A DNA stretch of 43,359 nucleotides, from assembly GCA_905479835.1 (NCBI GenBank), contig CAJQNZ010000024.1, positions 1-43,359 on the forward strand. Direction: 5' to 3'. This DNA comes from an uncultured Flavobacteriaceae bacterium (GTDB lineage: Bacteria; Bacteroidota; Bacteroidia; Flavobacteriales; Flavobacteriaceae). A program made the position numbers and the translations under genes. Shown here one piece after another: positions 24,955-33,586 of this stretch; position 1 is the stretch's first letter; the number at the start of each line of letters is the position of its first letter. The notes under the pieces were generated by a model, which did not search any database, was not told the DNA's origin, and was given only the letters and a program-made list of their open reading frames with translations.

Positions 24955-27792
24955 GTGTATATTAGTAAAATAATTAACACACCTTCAGATTTGAATCTTC
25001 TTAAAACAACTTCCATACTTTTTTTATTCTTTCAAGTATTTTTTATACGTGCTCAAGAATTGCCACCAATAAATGTTTTTTCGCCAAAAGAATACGGAGC
25101 AGAAAATCAGAATTGGTCAATTTCTCAATCCATAGATAATTATATATATGTAGCTAATAATAAAGGCTTGTTGGAGTATAATGGTGCTGAATGGCGACTA
25201 TATTCAACGCCCAACGAAACAATAATGCGATCGGTTACTGTAATTGATGATAAGATATTTACAGGGTTTTATATGGATTTTGGGTATTGGATTAAAGATG
25301 AAAAAGGCACTTTACAATACAATTCAATTGCAATTAAAAATAATATTCCATTACTAGAAGACGAGCAATTTTGGAACATAATTGAATCGGATGGTTGGGT
25401 TTTATTCCAATCTCTTAATAGAATTTATCTATACAACTTAAAAGATAACACATACAAGATAATAGAATCAAATGCCCAAATAACCAAAATTATTAAAGTT
25501 AATAATACTATTTATTTTCAAAAATTTAAAAAAGGAATTTACACAATAGAAAATGGAGTTGCCAAATTAATATCTGAATCAGAAGAATTAATTAATAGTA
25601 AATTGGTCAATGTTTATATTAAAGATAATAAAACACTTTTTTTAACTCAACATAATGGATTTTATTTTATTGATGATAAAGGAGTAGAAAAGTGGAATAT
25701 TTCAGCGGATAACATAATATCAATTAATACTATATATAGTTCTATTCAATTGAAAAATGGAGATTTTGTAATTGGAACTATTTCTGATGGAGTAATATAT
25801 CTTACTAATGATGGCATTATAGATTATCAAATAAATCAGGAAAATGGATTGAGTAATAATGCCGTTTTGTCAATTTTTGAAGATGCTCATAACACTATTT
25901 GGCTTGGTTTGGATAATGGAATAAATTCAATAGACGCTACATCTTCATTTAGAATATTTAATGATAAAAACGGACTTTTGGGAACTACATATTGTTCCGC
26001 GATAAAAGACGGTAATTTATATTTAGGAACAAATCATGGAGTTTTCTATAAAAGATTAAATAGTAATGAAGATTTTAAGTTTATAGAAAATACCGAAGGA
26101 CAAGTATGGTCTTTAGTTGAAATTGATGAGCAATTATTATGTGGTCACGATAGAGGTACTTTTATTATTGATAAAAACAAGGCCATAAAACAGATAGATA
26201 TTCAAGGAACATGGGATATAAAAAAAATCAATGAAGAATTTTATATTCAAGGGAATTATGACGGATTGTATATTATTAGAAAGACCGGTAAAAAATTGCA
26301 ATTAAAAAATAAGTTGAATGGATTTGATAATTCGAGTAAACATTTTGAATTTTTTGGGAGTAATAAAATATTTGTAAATCATGAGTATAAAGGTATTTTT
26401 AAAATATTTCTGAGTAATCAATATGATAGTATCTTAAAAGTAGAAAATGTTTCTTCAATTGAAAAAGGAATATATTCTTCATTGATAAAATATAATGATC
26501 AATTATTATATTCTAATAAAAATGGAATTTATTCATATGACTCAGTTTCTGAAGAATTTATAAAGGATTCAATTTATAGTCAATTTTTTTATCAGGAAAA
26601 ATATGCATCTGGAAAATTAATTTTTGATAGAGAAGGAAACAAACTTTGGGGTTTTTCAAATAAAAACATAAGTTACCTAGAACCAGGAAAATTAAGTAAC
26701 ACACCTATCCTCACTAAAATTCCAATTTTGGAAAAATATAGAAATACTATTTCTGGGTATGAAAACATTAAATTCATAGGAAACAATAAATATTTATTTG
26801 GTACTGCAAATGGATACATTACGATTGATTTAAATGCAGAAAAGATAAAAGATGATTTTGATTTAAATATTAGTTCAATTAAGGTTAATGTCCTTAATGG
26901 TGAGCAATTTACAGTGAATTTAAATGAAGATAGAGATTTTAAAACCAATGAAAATAATTTTGAATTCAACTTCAATATACCTTACCATCAATACTTTACT
27001 GAGCCTTACTTTAAACATAAGTTATCTGGACATAAAAATAATTGGAGTGATTGGACATCCGAAAGTAAAGTGACTTTTAAGAATTTACCTTATGGAGAAT
27101 ATACTTTTAATGTAAAAGTTAAAATTGGTGAGAACGTACATAAGGAAACAACTACATATAATTTCTCTATACGCAAACCTTGGTATTTAACTACTCTAAT
27201 GAAAATATTTTATTTACTAGTTATAATCTTATTTTCATTATTTATGCATGCTTTGTCAAGAAGACATTATAAAAAAGAGCAAAAAAGAGTCCTTGAGAAA
27301 AAACAACGAGAATTTGAGTTAAAATCATTGGAGAATGAAAAAGAATTAATGCTATTAAAAAATGAGAAGTTGAGTTTAGTAGTTGAAAACAAAAATAGAG
27401 AGCTTGCGACAGCAACTATGACTGCTATTAAGAAGAATGAATTTTTAGGAAACATAAAAAAGGAATTGCAAGGGTCAAATGAAAAAGATATTAAAAGAGT
27501 TGTAAAAATTATTGATAAAGATCTTAATAACACAGATGATTGGAAATTATTTAAGGAGGCATTCAATAATGCAGATAAAGATTTTATAAAAAAAATTAAA
27601 TTAAATCATCCAGAACTCACTCCAAACGACTTAAGATTATGTGCATATTTAAGGTTGAATTTATCGTCTAAAGAAATTGCACCTTTACTTAATATTTCTT
27701 CTAGAAGTGTAGAAGTAAAAAGATATAGATTGCGAAAAAAAATGAATTTATCACATGATAAAAACTTAACAAACTATATCTTAGAAATTTAA
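24955..27792 (+). CDS. Membrane-spanning beta-propeller sensor with Y_Y_Y and cytosolic HTH (PUL regulator)
   Basis: The start is a GTG (24955); a TTG 13 codons later would give a tighter signal peptide. The 945-aa protein has a signal peptide (ILFLFFQVFFIRAQ), periplasmic beta-propeller repeats with two-component-regulator character (about 30-660, for example 'DAHNTIWLGLDNGINSID'), a Y_Y_Y domain (about 684-735), a transmembrane helix (about 743-766), a coiled coil (about 770-830), and a C-terminal LuxR-like HTH ('LTPNDLRLCAYLRLNLSSKEIAPLLNISSRSVEVKRYRLRKKMNL'). The periplasmic half matches hybrid two-component systems, but the histidine kinase and receiver are missing, so signal passes straight to DNA. 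It precedes the glucan locus and probably controls it by sensing oligosaccharides. Confidence 0.88.
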   Translation: MYISKIINTPSDLNLLKTTSILFLFFQVFFIRAQELPPINVFSPKEYGAENQNWSISQSIDNYIYVANNKGLLEYNGAEWRLYSTPNETIMRSVTVIDDKIFTGFYMDFGYWIKDEKGTLQYNSIAIKNNIPLLEDEQFWNIIESDGWVLFQSLNRIYLYNLKDNTYKIIESNAQITKIIKVNNTIYFQKFKKGIYTIENGVAKLISESEELINSKLVNVYIKDNKTLFLTQHNGFYFIDDKGVEKWNISADNIISINTIYSSIQLKNGDFVIGTISDGVIYLTNDGIIDYQINQENGLSNNAVLSIFEDAHNTIWLGLDNGINSIDATSSFRIFNDKNGLLGTTYCSAIKDGNLYLGTNHGVFYKRLNSNEDFKFIENTEGQVWSLVEIDEQLLCGHDRGTFIIDKNKAIKQIDIQGTWDIKKINEEFYIQGNYDGLYIIRKTGKKLQLKNKLNGFDNSSKHFEFFGSNKIFVNHEYKGIFKIFLSNQYDSILKVENVSSIEKGIYSSLIKYNDQLLYSNKNGIYSYDSVSEEFIKDSIYSQFFYQEKYASGKLIFDREGNKLWGFSNKNISYLEPGKLSNTPILTKIPILEKYRNTISGYENIKFIGNNKYLFGTANGYITIDLNAEKIKDDFDLNISSIKVNVLNGEQFTVNLNEDRDFKTNENNFEFNFNIPYHQYFTEPYFKHKLSGHKNNWSDWTSESKVTFKNLPYGEYTFNVKVKIGENVHKETTTYNFSIRKPWYLTTLMKIFYLLVIILFSLFMHALSRRHYKKEQKRVLEKKQREFELKSLENEKELMLLKNEKLSLVVENKNRELATATMTAIKKNEFLGNIKKELQGSNEKDIKRVVKIIDKDLNNTDDWKLFKEAFNNADKDFIKKIKLNHPELTPNDLRLCAYLRLNLSSKEIAPLLNISSRSVEVKRYRLRKKMNLSHDKNLTNYILEI

Positions 27793-28072
27793 AAGCAATA
27801 CAATTTTTATATTATATACAACATTACCCCTACATCATGGTTTTTCACTTACAAGAGTGAATAAATATTTCACAAAAAAAACATAACTATTATTGAGGGT
27901 TTCTGTTTTAATGTAATTTATATAACTGTGTATGTTTTTTGTTGAGGTATTTTATTGTTATAATAATAAAACTTAACATTAATTTTACTTTTCTACTTGA
28001 CTTATTACATTAAATAATTATGGATAGTTTGTTAAATATTATTAATCTACAAAATTTAAATAAAATAATATT
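27793..28072 (+). promoter_or_regulatory. Upstream region of the glucan-utilisation genes
   Basis: There are 280 non-coding bases before the barrel-fused glycosidase. A weak hairpin TTCACT/AGTGAA (27844-27849, 27856-27861) may end the regulator transcript. Closer to the gene, a TTG (27997-27999) is followed 25 bases on by TAGTTTG (28025-28031), one base short of TAnnTTTG. This is the most likely place for the operator of the adjacent regulator, but no clear repeat motif stands out. Confidence 0.4.
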
Positions 28073-31000
28073 ATGAGAAATTTTTTAAAGTTACTTTTTA
28101 TCTTACTCATTACATCAACTTCATTTGCTCAAGCGAATAAAGTTTCTGTAGTAAATAATAATGATGGATTCAAGTTAGTTGTGAATGGGGAGGATTTTAT
28201 GATTAATGGTATTAACTGGGATTATGTGCCTATAGGCTACAATGTCTTAGATGCTAAATTTTGGGAAAAACCAGATAACATTATAAAGGCTGGTTTAGAT
28301 GAAGAAATGCCTTTATGGCAAAACATGGGTGTTAACGCTATTAGAACATATATAGGGATGCCACCTAAATGGGTTAAATATGTTTATGAAAATTTCGGTA
28401 TTTATACAATGATAAATCATCAATTTGGTGCTTATGGTTTAACCTTAGATGGTGTTTGGAACCCAAAAACTAAATATGCTGATCCAAGAGTTAGAAAACA
28501 TCTTATTGAAGAAACAGTAAAAATGGCCGAAATGTATAAAAATACACCAGGACTTTTATTGTTCATGTTAGGGAATGAAAACAACTACCATTTAACTTGG
28601 GAAGGTGCTGAAACTGATGAAGGAATTGTTATTAATGATAAAGATGAAGCAACTAGAACTGAAGCAAGAGCAATGTATAAGTTATTCAATGATGCTGCCT
28701 TAGCTATGAAAAAAGTTAATCAAAATAATCCAATAGGTATTTGTAACGGTGATTTATTATACTTAGACATTGTTGCTGAAGAATGTAATGATATTGATAT
28801 TTATGGTACTAATATGTATCGAGGTGTTTCTTTCTATGATGCTTTTGATAGGGTAAGTGAAGAATTTAATAAACCTATTTTATTTACTGAATTTGGTTCT
28901 GATGCTTACAATGCAAGAGATAATAAAGAAGATCAATTAATGCAAGCATATTATATGCTTAATAACTGGAACGAAATATATGCTAATGCGTATGGGCTTG
29001 GAAAGGCCGAAAACTCTATTGGAGGTTTCACATTTCAATCTAGCGATGGTTGGTTTAAAGCTGGTTTTGATGAAAGAAAAAACGCTGACCTCCATGATAC
29101 TGAAGCATCTTGGCCAAGTAATGGTTATACTAGAGATCAAGCTAAAAAAGATGATAAAAACATGAATGAAGAGTGGTTTGGAATTGCTGCTAAGGGGCCT
29201 ACAGACCTCAGAGGATTATATTCATTATATCCAAGAGCATCTTATTACGCACTTAAAGAAGCACATAGTTTCAATCCGTTCAAAAGTAATGCTACTGAAT
29301 TCAAAAATCATTTTGATAATATTAACTTAATGGATGCTGTTCTTAGAGCAAGAGGTGATAAAGCAGCTTTGAAAACAGAAGAAGGTGGTAAAATTAAACT
29401 GACTAATATGAGGGCTGAATTTACCACATTTAATACAGGTGGAAATTTAATAACTACTCCAGAAACCTCAGATCCAAATAATCAAGTATACCCAAATCAA
29501 CTAGGCTTTGATCATATGCAATCCTATTTTATAGGAGTAGAAGGTAACCCAGCACCAGGAATGCGTGCTGAAGTTAACTTTAACATATTAGGTAATGTTG
29601 CAGAAAACCCTATTGATGAAATTTTTTATGAAAATAGAGGGAGGCGTTTTGATGTAAATACTGATGATGGAAATGTAATTATTGCGGATCCAAATAGAGT
29701 TCAAGTTTACAATGCAGAGTTTGAATGGAATGCAAAAGATTTTGATTTAAGAGGTTTTTTTAGAACTGGACATTATCATTGGGGATATGAAGGTGATTTA
29801 TTTGGTTTATATCCTGAGGCAAATTATGGCCCTAATTTAGATATTTATGGAGGTGAAATTTCAGGTATTGAAATAGATGGTAAAGGTGGCTTAAAAGGTC
29901 TAAAAGCCGCTTTTGGACCTCAATTATGGTGGGGAGCAAATCCAACTGCATTACTTAAATATAGAAAAAAAATTGCTCAATGGGATGTGACAGGTGTTTA
30001 TCATAGAGATTTTCAAACAGAAATTGATTTTGATGAATCCGGACGACGTATATTAGATGCTAATCAAGTAACTAGTGGTGTGATTCCAGGATGGCCAACA
30101 GAAAGAGCTTCACTTGCGATAGAAAGAGAATTTGGAAAATTTGAATTGTCTTTAGGTGGTATTTGGGGAGGTAGTCCTTTGAATGGAATATCCTATCAAG
30201 ATGTTACTGGTACTTCAGGTAATTATGTAGTATTTGAAGATAAAATTAATAGTGATGATAACTGGGGAGCAAAAGGAAAAATCACATATGAAGGAGGTAA
30301 ATTTAATTGGTATGCACAAGGAGCAGTTATGGGCTTAGTTGCCAATGGTGGTGCAGATCAAATCCAGACATTTACAGGTTGGAAATTAAAAGATACTGGA
30401 AGTGGAAATCAGTCTAATTTTCTAACCGGTTTTACGTATAATATTGGAGACTTTCAAATTGCACCAAATTTTTTATGGCAAAAACCTTTAGTTGCAGCAA
30501 TGCCTAATGATCTTGCAAATAATATATTGCCAACACCAGGAAGATTAAGAAATGTGATTGATGATCCGTTTGCTGTAAGAAGTAATAGAGAAACAACAGC
30601 TGGAGAAATTTTATTAACTTTTGACCCAACTCCCGGAACATGGTATTATGAATGGGATAATGATAGACAAGAAGATGCAAAGTTTGCATTTAATCTTGGA
30701 TTTGTATACCGTCACCATCCAGTTGCTCAAGATGCAGCAATAGGGTTTTTAGCAAATCGACAGTTTTTTGGTTTTCCTAATGCAGCACCTGCACAAGATT
30801 TATGGGAAGTAAATTCAAGGATCGTTTCAAAAAGTTCTTCTGGACTTGGTGTAATATCAAATCTTTATTTCGGAAATGCTCAAGCAAATGGAGATAGCCC
30901 TAGAACTATTGAGCGTTTTGGAGGAGATATAAGGTTAATTCATAAGAAATTTAAACTTGTGCATTCTTTTAAAGTAAATGATTGGGGGCCTTTCGATTAT

Positions 31001-31267
31001 CATAGAGATTTTAACTTAACATATCCTGTTCAATTGATGTTGGATTTATCAACATCTCTTGGTAAACAAGATTGGTTTATTTTACCAAGTACTAAAATAG
31101 GTATACGTGGAACTTGGCGATCAATGGATCAATATTCACCACGTTATAGCCCAAATGCAGTTCAGCCTAATACATTTCCACCTATTCCTACTATAAGTCC
31201 TGTAGGATTCGGAGATGGAAATGAGTGGGAAATAAGAACATATGTACACATTAATATTGGAAAATAA
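28073..31267 (+). CDS. Clan GH-A glycosidase fused to a putative outer-membrane beta-barrel
   Basis: The 1064-aa protein has a signal peptide (LLFILLITSTSFAQ). Residues 25-410 are a TIM-barrel glycosidase related to the GH2/GH5 catalytic domain: 'FMINGINWDYVP', 'MGVNAIRTYIGMP', the acid/base candidate E169 in 'LGNEN' and the nucleophile candidate E273 in 'LFTEFGSD'. From about residue 446 to the end the sequence is a long series of alternating amphipathic beta strands with aromatic girdles and Gly/Asp-rich turns ('YEGGKFNWYAQGAVMGLV', 'FQIAPNFLWQKP', 'FKLVHSFKVNDWGPF'), ending in a strand at the last residue, as expected of an outer-membrane barrel. No SusC-like plug or TonB box is present. 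It heads the PUL, 12 bases before the next gene. The exact GH family is not certain. Confidence 0.72.
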   Translation: MRNFLKLLFILLITSTSFAQANKVSVVNNNDGFKLVVNGEDFMINGINWDYVPIGYNVLDAKFWEKPDNIIKAGLDEEMPLWQNMGVNAIRTYIGMPPKWVKYVYENFGIYTMINHQFGAYGLTLDGVWNPKTKYADPRVRKHLIEETVKMAEMYKNTPGLLLFMLGNENNYHLTWEGAETDEGIVINDKDEATRTEARAMYKLFNDAALAMKKVNQNNPIGICNGDLLYLDIVAEECNDIDIYGTNMYRGVSFYDAFDRVSEEFNKPILFTEFGSDAYNARDNKEDQLMQAYYMLNNWNEIYANAYGLGKAENSIGGFTFQSSDGWFKAGFDERKNADLHDTEASWPSNGYTRDQAKKDDKNMNEEWFGIAAKGPTDLRGLYSLYPRASYYALKEAHSFNPFKSNATEFKNHFDNINLMDAVLRARGDKAALKTEEGGKIKLTNMRAEFTTFNTGGNLITTPETSDPNNQVYPNQLGFDHMQSYFIGVEGNPAPGMRAEVNFNILGNVAENPIDEIFYENRGRRFDVNTDDGNVIIADPNRVQVYNAEFEWNAKDFDLRGFFRTGHYHWGYEGDLFGLYPEANYGPNLDIYGGEISGIEIDGKGGLKGLKAAFGPQLWWGANPTALLKYRKKIAQWDVTGVYHRDFQTEIDFDESGRRILDANQVTSGVIPGWPTERASLAIEREFGKFELSLGGIWGGSPLNGISYQDVTGTSGNYVVFEDKINSDDNWGAKGKITYEGGKFNWYAQGAVMGLVANGGADQIQTFTGWKLKDTGSGNQSNFLTGFTYNIGDFQIAPNFLWQKPLVAAMPNDLANNILPTPGRLRNVIDDPFAVRSNRETTAGEILLTFDPTPGTWYYEWDNDRQEDAKFAFNLGFVYRHHPVAQDAAIGFLANRQFFGFPNAAPAQDLWEVNSRIVSKSSSGLGVISNLYFGNAQANGDSPRTIERFGGDIRLIHKKFKLVHSFKVNDWGPFDYHRDFNLTYPVQLMLDLSTSLGKQDWFILPSTKIGIRGTWRSMDQYSPRYSPNAVQPNTFPPIPTISPVGFGDGNEWEIRTYVHINIGK

Positions 31268-31279
31268 AAAATATAAAAA

Positions 31280-32692
31280 ATGAAATACAAAAAATTTATT
31301 TACCTAAAAACAGCACTTTTTATAGCACTTATAACTATAAATACTAGTTGTGAAAGAGACTTATCTGAAGACGCTGTGTTTGCAACGAATTCTAATACAG
31401 GAGAGATTTTTACTGATTCACCTATTGGTTTAGGAACTGACTTTTATTTTCCTTTTTTAGGCTCTAAACTTACTGCTTGGACAGTAGATGATAATGAAGG
31501 ATATGAAAGTCAATCTTCGATGCGTTTTGACGTCCCAAATGCAAACGATCCAGAAGGTAATTATGCAGGTGCAATATTCAGAGTAGATGGAAATGGTCGT
31601 GATTTAACTGGTTATGATGCATTGACTTTTTGGGCTAAAGCTTCACAAGGTGTTGTTATTGGTGAAATTGGTTTTGGTCAAGATTTTTTCGACAATAAAT
31701 ATCAAGCAAATGTTGCAAATGTTAGTTTTAGTACAAATTGGGTTAAATATATTATCCCAATTCCTGACCCTTCAAAACTTATCGATGAAAGAGGATTGTT
31801 TTGGTATTCAGCCGGAACTCAAAATACTGGAGGATTAGGATATGTTTTTTGGATTGACGATTTAAAATTTGAAAAGTTAGGAACACTTGGGAGCCCAAGA
31901 CCTTCTGTATTCAATGGAGAAGAAAGTAGTTATCAAACATTTATTGGTACTGATGGTATTTTAGACTCTTCTTCTACTGTTACTTTTAATTTAGTTAACG
32001 GATTAAATCAAACTGTGATTGCTGCTCCTAGTTATTTTAATTGGATGTCATCAGAAACTAGTTCAGTATATATAGATGAGACAGGGTTTTACAACGCAAT
32101 TGCTACTGGAGAGGCTGTAATAACAGCAACTTTAGCAGGTGTTGAAGCTCAAGGATCCCTTACAACAACAGTTTTAGGTGAATTTGATTTTGCTCCATAT
32201 CCAACACAAGATGCAGGTAATGTAATATCTATTTTTTCTGATGCTTACTCAAATGTACCTGTAGACTTTTATAATGGTTATTGGGAGCCTTTCCAAACAA
32301 CTTTATCAGCAGATTTTGCTATAAATGGTGATAATATTTTAAACTATACTAATTTTAATTTTGTTGGAAATCAATTTGCAAACCCAACAATTGACGCTTC
32401 CGATATGTCTTATTTACATGTTGATATGTTTATACCAGAGTTTCCATCATTTTTTGATTTTTTAATTACGGTTGTAGATTTTGGAGCAGATGGAGTTGAT
32501 GGAGGAGGAGATGATACTAGGCAACAAATGTTTGTAACTGCCTCTGATGTTGAAGCAGGAGTCTGGAATTCATTTGAATTACCTTTAACTTTAACAAACA
32601 GAAGTAATATTGGTCTTATTATTTATGAAAACATCAATTTTGCGACATTAAGAAATTTTTATTTAGATAATATATATTTCTACAAAGAATAA
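31280..32692 (+). CDS. Surface glycan-binding lipoprotein candidate
   Basis: No exact family is recognised. The 470-aa protein has an SPII signal (FIALITINTSC) followed by acidic residues (ERDLSED). Residues about 45-195 look like a jelly-roll carbohydrate-binding module ('AGAIFRVDGNGRDLTGYDALTFWAKA', ending 'FWIDDLKFEKLG'). A bacterial Ig-like (BIG_2-type) segment follows (about 200-295, ending 'GEAVITATLAGVEAQGSLTTTV'). A second jelly-roll-like domain (about 300-470) ends 'FYLDNIYFYKE'. No catalytic signature is visible. In place and architecture it resembles the surface glycan-binding proteins of Bacteroidota PULs. Confidence 0.7.
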   Translation: MKYKKFIYLKTALFIALITINTSCERDLSEDAVFATNSNTGEIFTDSPIGLGTDFYFPFLGSKLTAWTVDDNEGYESQSSMRFDVPNANDPEGNYAGAIFRVDGNGRDLTGYDALTFWAKASQGVVIGEIGFGQDFFDNKYQANVANVSFSTNWVKYIIPIPDPSKLIDERGLFWYSAGTQNTGGLGYVFWIDDLKFEKLGTLGSPRPSVFNGEESSYQTFIGTDGILDSSSTVTFNLVNGLNQTVIAAPSYFNWMSSETSSVYIDETGFYNAIATGEAVITATLAGVEAQGSLTTTVLGEFDFAPYPTQDAGNVISIFSDAYSNVPVDFYNGYWEPFQTTLSADFAINGDNILNYTNFNFVGNQFANPTIDASDMSYLHVDMFIPEFPSFFDFLITVVDFGADGVDGGGDDTRQQMFVTASDVEAGVWNSFELPLTLTNRSNIGLIIYENINFATLRNFYLDNIYFYKE

Positions 32693-32725
32693 GGTGGACT
32701 ATAAAAAAATACAAAAAATTAAAAG

Positions 32726-33571
32726 ATGAACAAAAAAATAAACTATAAAACAATAAGAAGTACTTTTCTATATATGTCTTTTATATTGGTAGTAACTTTA
32801 ACAATTTCTAGTTGTGCTACAGATGATAATCAGACTGTTACTGAATTTACTGAATTGGTATGGCAAGATGAATTTGATATTCAAGGGGCTCCAAATCCTG
32901 ATAATTGGGGTTATAATATAGGTACAGGAGAAAATGGTTGGGGTAACAGCGAATTACAGTATTATACAGATCGTTCCGAAAATGTTGTAATACAAAACGG
33001 TATTTTAATAATATCTGCTATAAAAGAAGACTATAATGGCTCATCTTACACATCTGCTAGACTTTTAACTAAAGATAAACTTGAACAAAAATATGGTCGT
33101 TTTGAAGCTCGTATGAGATTGCCAAGTGGAAAAGGTATATGGCCTGCTTTCTGGATGTTAGGAGCCAATATTGACCAAGTTGGTTGGCCAAATTGTGGAG
33201 AGATTGATATAATGGAGAATGCTGGATCAGAACCGACTAAAGTAAGTGGCGCTGTTCATGGACCAGGTTATTCAGGAGGGGCAGCAATTTTTAAAAAATA
33301 TGATTTGCAAAATGATCGTTTTGATAGTGGATTTCACATTTTTGGGATTGAATGGGGTCCTGAATACATAAACTATTATGTAGATGATGTATTGTATAAT
33401 CAAATAACTCCAGCAGATGTAACTGGAGAATGGGTCTTTGATAACGGTCCGTTCTATATTATAATGAATCTAGCAGTTGGAGGTGTTTTTGATGGTTCAC
33501 CAAATGAGGATACAGTTTTTCCACAAACATTGCTTGTGGATTATGTAAGAGTATATAAAAACAATAATTAA
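32726..33571 (+). CDS. GH16 family endo-beta-1,3-glucanase (laminarinase) lipoprotein
   Basis: The 281-aa enzyme has a lipoprotein signal ending 'LTISSC', followed by ATDDN, an acidic patch suggesting surface exposure. A single GH16 domain follows: 'LVWQDEFD', 'YGRFEARMRLPSGKGIWPAFWMLG', and the active site E159-I-D-I-M-E164 (nucleophile and acid/base). The extra Met between D and E is the laminarinase-type beta-bulge, distinct from kappa-carrageenan or lichenase types. It ends 'VDYVRVYKN', typical of the fold. Predicted action is internal cleavage of beta-1,3-glucan at the cell surface. Neighbouring GH17, GH30 and GH149-like genes support laminarin as the substrate. Confidence 0.93.
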   Translation: MNKKINYKTIRSTFLYMSFILVVTLTISSCATDDNQTVTEFTELVWQDEFDIQGAPNPDNWGYNIGTGENGWGNSELQYYTDRSENVVIQNGILIISAIKEDYNGSSYTSARLLTKDKLEQKYGRFEARMRLPSGKGIWPAFWMLGANIDQVGWPNCGEIDIMENAGSEPTKVSGAVHGPGYSGGAAIFKKYDLQNDRFDSGFHIFGIEWGPEYINYYVDDVLYNQITPADVTGEWVFDNGPFYIIMNLAVGGVFDGSPNEDTVFPQTLLVDYVRVYKNNN

Positions 33572-33586
33572 TTTAAAAATAGAAAA

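Noticed and set aside
27793-28072. Small RNA or riboswitch upstream of the barrel glycosidase
   Set aside because: Only one weak 6-bp hairpin is present; no conserved-looking structure could be supported.
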